Assembly: GCA_009838765.1 (NCBI GenBank)
Contig: VXQX01000040.1
Location: forward strand, 23,748-87,747
Length of the DNA stretch: 64,000 nucleotides
Origin: Gemmatimonadales bacterium
GTDB taxonomy: Bacteria; Gemmatimonadota; Gemmatimonadetes; Palauibacterales; Palauibacteraceae
Direction of reading: 5' to 3'
Every line of letters begins with the position of its first letter. Position 1 is the stretch's first letter. A program made the position numbers and the translations under genes. A model generated the notes under the pieces. The model ran no database searches, was not told where the DNA came from, and saw nothing but the letters and a program-made list of their open reading frames with translations. Shown here piece after piece: positions 59,932 through 64,000 of this stretch.

Positions 59932-61152
59932 ATGAGCGGCGCGGACCGAACTCCGGTCATCATCGACGCCGTCCGCACGCCGGTGGGGCGCGCGGGCGGC
60001 GCGCTCTCGTCGCTGCGGGCCGACGACCTCCTGGCGCATGCGATCCGCGCCCTTGTCGAGCGGACCGGCGTGCCGGCCGGCCGCGTCGAGGACGTGATCG
60101 CAGGGTGCACGAACCAGGCCGGCGAGGACAACCGCAACGTGGCCCGGATGGCCGGGCTGCTGGCCGGACTCCCCGTCGAGGTCGCGGGCCAGACGGTGAA
60201 TCGGCTCTGCGGGTCGGGAGTGCAGGCGGTCGTCACCGCCGCGCACGCGATCCGGGCCGGCGAGGGCGATGTGTTCATCGCGGGCGGCGTCGAGAGCATG
60301 TCCCGCGCGCCGTGGGTCATGCTGAAGACGGACCGGGCCTTCTCGCGCGTGCCGCCGAAGATCGCCGACACGACGGTGGGCTGGCGTTTCGCCAACCCGG
60401 CCATGCCGGCTCCGTGGACGATCCCGCTCGCCGAGACCGCGGAGGTCGTGGCGGAGGATCACGGCGTCGAACGCGCGGAGCAGGACGCCTTCGCGGTCGA
60501 GAGCCAGCGCCGCGCCGCCGCCGCGATCGAGGCGGACCGGTTCGCGGACGAGATCGTGCCGGTCGAAGTCCCGCAGCGGAAGGGCGAGCCGCTACGGGTG
60601 GGGAACGATGAACACCCCCGCCCCGGCACGACCCCGGAGCAGCTCGCCCGCCTGCGCGCCGCCTTCCGGGCGGACGGCACGGTGACGGCCGGAAACGCGT
60701 CCGGCATCAACGACGGGGCCGCCGCCGTCCTCCTCGCGAGCCGCGCCGCCGCGGACGAACTCGGCCTCGAGCCTCTGGCCCGCGTGGGGGCTTCCGCCGT
60801 GGCCGGCGTGGAGCCGCAGCGGATGGGCATCGGACCCGTGCCCGCCACCCGCAAAGCCCTGCAACGAGCGAGACTTACGGTCGATGATCTCGACCTGATT
60901 GAACTCAACGAGGCGTTCGCCGCGCAGGCCGTGCCCTGCATCGCCGAGCTGGGCCTCGATCCGGCACGGGTGAACGTGAACGGGGGCGCGATCGCGCTCG
61001 GCCATCCGCTCGGTTGCACGGGCGCCAGGATCCTCACGACGCTGGTCCACGAGATGCGGCGCCGGAACGCATCCCACGGGCTCGTCACCATGTGCATCGG
61101 GGTCGGCCAGGGAATCGCGCTCCTCGTGCACCGCGACGCGGAAACGGCATGA
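59932..61152 (+). CDS. Acetyl-CoA acyltransferase / 3-oxoadipyl-CoA thiolase (PaaJ/PcaF-like)
   Basis: 406-aa thiolase. Catalytic Cys93 in NRLCGSGVQAV, His in IALGHPLGCTGARI and second Cys in TMCIGVGQGIALL are present. Long stretches (GGALSSLRADDL, NQAGEDNRNVARMAGLLAGL, AGGVESMSRAPWVM, ASGINDGAAA) run parallel to E. coli PaaJ. It cleaves 3-oxoadipyl-CoA or a related 3-oxoacyl-CoA into acetyl-CoA and a shortened CoA ester. General fatty-acid beta-oxidation is an alternative. Confidence 0.93.
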   Translation: MSGADRTPVIIDAVRTPVGRAGGALSSLRADDLLAHAIRALVERTGVPAGRVEDVIAGCTNQAGEDNRNVARMAGLLAGLPVEVAGQTVNRLCGSGVQAVVTAAHAIRAGEGDVFIAGGVESMSRAPWVMLKTDRAFSRVPPKIADTTVGWRFANPAMPAPWTIPLAETAEVVAEDHGVERAEQDAFAVESQRRAAAAIEADRFADEIVPVEVPQRKGEPLRVGNDEHPRPGTTPEQLARLRAAFRADGTVTAGNASGINDGAAAVLLASRAAADELGLEPLARVGASAVAGVEPQRMGIGPVPATRKALQRARLTVDDLDLIELNEAFAAQAVPCIAELGLDPARVNVNGGAIALGHPLGCTGARILTTLVHEMRRRNASHGLVTMCIGVGQGIALLVHRDAETA

Positions 61153-61168
61153 GGCGGGGAGACTCGGC

Positions 61169-62005
61169 ATGAGCGAGGGTCACGTCCTGATCGAAATCGA
61201 GGACGGCGTGGGGACGCTCACGCTGAACCGGCCGGACAAGCTCAACGCCTTCATCGGCGAGATGCGAAGCGAGATCGCCGGCGGAATCGAGACGCTCGGC
61301 GCGGACGAAGGAGTGCGCGCGGTCATCATCACCGGAACCGGGCGAGCGTTCTGCGCCGGCGCCGACGTCGGGTACCTCACCCGCCTCATCGAAACGCGGG
61401 CCATCGACGAGGCCGTCTCCCTGGTCGAGGCGGGTCGCCGGGTCGCGGCGGCCATCCGGGAGATGCCCAAGCCCGTGATTGCGGCGGTGAACGGCCCCGC
61501 GGCGGGCGGCGGCGCGAACCTTGCCCTCGCCTGCGATCTCCGGCTCGCCTCCGAGACGGCGTCGATCGGGCAGACCTTCAACCGCATCGGCCTCCACCCG
61601 GACTGGGGCGGGACCTACGCCGTGCCCCGCCTCGTGGGTCCGGCGCGCGCCGCGGAACTCTTCTTCTTTGCGGAGATGGTTCCGGCCGCCGAGTGCGAGC
61701 GGGTCGGCCTCGTGAACCGAGTGGTTCCAGCGGACGAACTCATGCCGCTGGCCCGCGAGTGGGCGCGCACGCTGGCGCGAAAACCGGCGCTGCCCCTGCG
61801 GCTCGCGAAGGAGGCGGTGCGGCGCTCCCTCTCGTCCAGCTTCGACGAGATGCTCGACTACGAAAAGGCGGCGCAGAGGGCCTGCTTCGAGTCGGCGGAC
61901 GCGCTCGAGGGCGTCCGGGCCTTCGTCGAGAAGCGCCCGCCCCGGTTCGGAAGCGGCGGCGAGGGCGAAGACCCGGGAGCGTCGGAGGGGGGTGCGCGTG
62001 TCTGA
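61169..62005 (+). CDS. Enoyl-CoA hydratase/isomerase (PaaG-like)
   Basis: 278-aa crotonase. Oxyanion loops AFCAGADVGYLTRLIE and AVNGPAAGGGANLALACD are clear, and IGLHPDWGGTYAVPRLVG with VRAFVEKRPPRF at the end resembles PaaG (PDxGGTxxLPR), an isomerase in phenylacetate degradation. It is a distant paralogue of the enzyme at 59091. A Gly/Glu-rich tail extends past the usual C-terminus and overlaps the next gene by 14 bases. Confidence 0.92.
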   Translation: MSEGHVLIEIEDGVGTLTLNRPDKLNAFIGEMRSEIAGGIETLGADEGVRAVIITGTGRAFCAGADVGYLTRLIETRAIDEAVSLVEAGRRVAAAIREMPKPVIAAVNGPAAGGGANLALACDLRLASETASIGQTFNRIGLHPDWGGTYAVPRLVGPARAAELFFFAEMVPAAECERVGLVNRVVPADELMPLAREWARTLARKPALPLRLAKEAVRRSLSSSFDEMLDYEKAAQRACFESADALEGVRAFVEKRPPRFGSGGEGEDPGASEGGARV

Positions 62006-62516
62006 GACCGTCACGGTTCGGCCGGCCCGGGTGGGCGACATCGAAGAACTCGTCGCGATGTGGACCCGGTACATGCGGATTCATGCCCTCAATCCCGTCT
62101 ACCGGCGGCTCCGCACGGATGCGATCGAGACGCGCGCCGGCATGTTCCGCCGTCACATCGAAGAGGCAACGAGCGTCGTCTTCGTGCTGGAAGCGGAAGA
62201 CGGCGGCCTCGACGGCATGCTCGTCTGCTTCGTGGAGGAGAACGAACCCCTGTTCGACCCGCCCCGCTACGTGCGCATCCAGACGCCGTTCGTGAGGCGG
62301 GAGGAGCGGCGCAAAGGGAACCTGCGGCGCCTCCTGCGCGCCGCCTTCGAGTGGGCGGCGGACTGGGACATCCACGAGGTTCGTCTCTTCACCGGCGCGG
62401 ACAACCTCATCGCGAACGCGCTCGCCGACGACCTCGGCTTCGAGGCCGTCGAGGTCGTGCGCCGGTACTCGCTCCGCCCCGAGCCGGAAATGAACCCGGA
62501 GGACTGGCTCGAATGA
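61992..62516 (+). CDS. GNAT family N-acetyltransferase embedded in the beta-oxidation operon
   Basis: 174-aa GNAT protein: VTVRPARVGDIEELVAMW at the start, the acetyl-CoA-binding turn around RREERRKGNLRRLLRAAFEW and FTGADNLIANALADDLGFEA. Start is GTG 61992, with a second GTG at 61998. It overlaps both neighbours (14 bases and an ATGA), so it is translationally embedded in the operon. Acceptor unknown; might acetylate a pathway enzyme or a CoA-pathway amine. Confidence 0.88.
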   Translation: MRVSETVTVRPARVGDIEELVAMWTRYMRIHALNPVYRRLRTDAIETRAGMFRRHIEEATSVVFVLEAEDGGLDGMLVCFVEENEPLFDPPRYVRIQTPFVRREERRKGNLRRLLRAAFEWAADWDIHEVRLFTGADNLIANALADDLGFEAVEVVRRYSLRPEPEMNPEDWLE

Positions 62517-63379
62517 CGGCGCGTCCGGCGCTGGCCGTGCTCGGGGCCGGCACGATGGGGCACGGGATCGCCCAGGTCGCGGCGATGGCCGGCTACGACA
62601 CCCGTCTCTTCGACGTCATGCCCGAGGCGCTGGAAACGGCACGCGAGCGCATCGAGGCGAACCTCCGCAAGGGGATCCAGCGCGGGAAGGTCACGCCCGA
62701 AGCGCGCGACCGCGCGCTCGAAGGATTGTCCTACAGCCGCTACCTGGGCGAAGCCGCCGACGGCGTCGGGCTCGCGATCGAAGCCGTTCCGGAGAAGCTC
62801 GATCTCAAGCAGAAGGTCCTCGCCCGGTGCGGGGAGGCGGCCGCCGACGGCGCGCTGCTCGCCACGAACACCTCTTCGCTCTCCGTCACCGCTCTCGCGG
62901 CGGGACTCCCGTCGCCCGACCGCGTGGTCGGGCTGCACTTCTTCAACCCCGTCCACATCATGGCGCTCGTCGAGATCGTGCGCGGGGAGGAGACGTCCGA
63001 CGACACCGTGGCGAGGGCGCGCGAGGTCGCCGAGCGCCTCGGGAAGACACCGATCGTCATCGCCGACTCGCCGGGGTTCGCCTCTTCGCGGCTCGGGCTT
63101 GCCCTGGGACTGGAGGCGATCCGCATGGTGGAGGAGGGCGTGGCGAGCGCCGAGGATATCGACACCGCGATGATGCTCGGCTACCGGCATCCCATGGGAC
63201 CGCTCAAACTGGGAGACCTCGTCGGACTCGACGTCCGGCTCGACATCGCCCGCTACCTGCACGAGGCGCTGGGATCGCCGGTCTTCGAACCCCCCGCCCT
63301 GCTCGAGCGGATGGTGGCGGCGGGCCGCCTCGGCCGCAAAAGCGGACGCGGCTTCTACCGTTGGGGGGAGGAGGAGTAG
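62513..63379 (+). CDS. 3-hydroxyacyl-CoA dehydrogenase (PaaH/FadB2-like)
   Basis: 288-aa NAD-dependent dehydrogenase. Rossmann motif LGAGTMGHGIAQVAAMAGY at the N-terminus, catalytic stretch TNTSSLSVTALA, LHFFNPVHIMALVEIV (His) and NAD-family end LGRKSGRGFYRW. Oxidises a 3-hydroxyacyl-CoA to the 3-oxoacyl-CoA that the thiolase cleaves. It completes a minimal beta-oxidation spiral and overlaps the GNAT stop (ATGA). Confidence 0.95.
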   Translation: MTARPALAVLGAGTMGHGIAQVAAMAGYDTRLFDVMPEALETARERIEANLRKGIQRGKVTPEARDRALEGLSYSRYLGEAADGVGLAIEAVPEKLDLKQKVLARCGEAAADGALLATNTSSLSVTALAAGLPSPDRVVGLHFFNPVHIMALVEIVRGEETSDDTVARAREVAERLGKTPIVIADSPGFASSRLGLALGLEAIRMVEEGVASAEDIDTAMMLGYRHPMGPLKLGDLVGLDVRLDIARYLHEALGSPVFEPPALLERMVAAGRLGRKSGRGFYRWGEEE

Positions 63380-63394
63380 GCGCCGAGCGGGCAC

Positions 63395-64000
63395 CTACGA
63401 GTCGGTACGCGTGAACGTGAACGTGCCTACCGGCGCGCTTGAGAAGGGGGCCACTCCCTGGAGTGAGCGGATCGCTTCCGCAGGTGAGGTGTCCTGGTTG
63501 GGCGCGGTGTAGTACGACCCGCTGTCGGAACCCGCGTCGAGCGGATACAGGGTCACGGTGAGTTCATCGATCCACTGTCCGTTTCCATCCTGCAGCGAGA
63601 GTCCGGACACGCCCGCGAACCAGTCCGGGCTCGGGGCAATCATCGTCACCAGCGTCACGAGCGGGTAGTCCGTCTTGACGTTGAACCCCTGAATCGTGGC
63701 GCTTCCGGGGCTGCCCGCTCCCGAACCGCTGATGACGGCCAGCGCTCCGCCGGGCGACTGCGCGTTGATTTCCGCCGACAGCGTGCCCGTGCCGCCCGTT
63801 TCGGCCATGACTTCGATCCCCGCGCTGGCAGTGGCGCCCAAGGCCCAGAACTCCACCGTCGAGTTGTGGACGGCGCCGATGAGCGGCGAAAAATGCGGGC
63901 CGGAGGGGAAGCGGTCCGGGTGCGTGGCGGCGCTCCACGTGGCCGAGAAGACGACGCGGTAGGTCGCCTCGCCCGACGGAGGAGGCGGTGGGGGGGGAGG
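63395..64000 (-). CDS. Spondin-domain protein (5' end outside the window)
   Basis: C-terminal 201 codons of a protein that enters the window from the right. After a Pro-rich linker it reads ATYRVVFSATWSAATHPDRF, HFSPLIGAVHNSTVEFWALG, VTMIAPSPDWFAGVSGLSLQ and LYPLDAGSDSGSYY, the signature strands of the spondin_N domain, ending FTRTDS. Bacterial spondin proteins are exported and of unknown role; eukaryotic ones are matrix proteins. Gene convergent with the beta-oxidation operon. Confidence 0.9.
   Translation of the reverse strand, partial: PPPPPPPPSGEATYRVVFSATWSAATHPDRFPSGPHFSPLIGAVHNSTVEFWALGATASAGIEVMAETGGTGTLSAEINAQSPGGALAVISGSGAGSPGSATIQGFNVKTDYPLVTLVTMIAPSPDWFAGVSGLSLQDGNGQWIDELTVTLYPLDAGSDSGSYYTAPNQDTSPAEAIRSLQGVAPFSSAPVGTFTFTRTDS

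Overview
The window is a dense, high-GC stretch of a bacterial chromosome in which most genes abut or overlap by 1-4 bases (GTGA, ATGA and TGATG junctions). The gene set points to an aerobic, outer-membrane-bearing heterotroph: a ZnuD-like TonB receptor, other predicted outer-membrane proteins, a SURF1 cytochrome-oxidase assembly factor, a PQQ dehydrogenase, form I CO dehydrogenase and a large sortilin-like BNR-repeat protein. A member of Gemmatimonadota (possibly one of the marine or host-associated lineages) would fit. This is inferred from gene content and style; there is no rRNA in the window to prove it.

Layout. 1-9.5 kb: the end of an acyl-CoA synthetase, SURF1, a VOC protein, an nfeD-floA membrane-scaffold operon and a giant BNR/sortilin-like exported protein. 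9.6-20.1 kb: an orphan solute-binding protein, then a seven-gene operon with a Cys/His-rich small protein, one ABC ATPase, two tandem copies of a DUF3526-type permease pair and a TonB receptor. 20.1-27.1 kb: metB under a SAM-I riboswitch, a guanine-deaminase-like enzyme, an EamA transporter, an outer-membrane barrel, a DUF547 lipoprotein and a GT-C glycosyltransferase.

27.1-33.7 kb: an aerobic CO dehydrogenase cluster (mocA-xdhC-coxG-coxM-coxS-coxL). CoxL carries the form I active-site motif AYRCSFR. A HigBA toxin-antitoxin module with its own operator-promoter sits inside the cluster, between xdhC and coxG, and reads into the structural genes.

33.8-42.2 kb: an accessory, defence-island-like region. 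It holds a truncated DprA-like gene, a two-gene AAA/STAND ATPase module behind a promoter built on 15-bp-periodic palindromes, a DUF2283 gene bracketed by two 32-bp repeats, and an orphan type I methyltransferase broken by a one-base frameshift. It continues into two consecutive terminator-bounded units that share a 44-bp leader element, one of which encodes a small secreted cysteine-containing protein.

42.2-64 kb: an ATP-grasp ligase, a BCCT transporter, a VapBC module, a metallophosphoesterase with thymidine kinase, a lipoprotein PQQ dehydrogenase fused to cytochrome c, and an oxidative cluster (MpaB-like oxygenase, two divergent paralogous P450s, SRPBCC protein, aldehyde dehydrogenase). 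These are followed by a small VOC/hydrolase/MFS group, a beta-oxidation or phenylacetate lower-pathway operon (two enoyl-CoA hydratases, PaaJ-like thiolase, GNAT, 3-hydroxyacyl-CoA dehydrogenase), and the 3' end of a spondin-domain gene that leaves the window. No tRNA, rRNA, CRISPR array or transposase was recognised.
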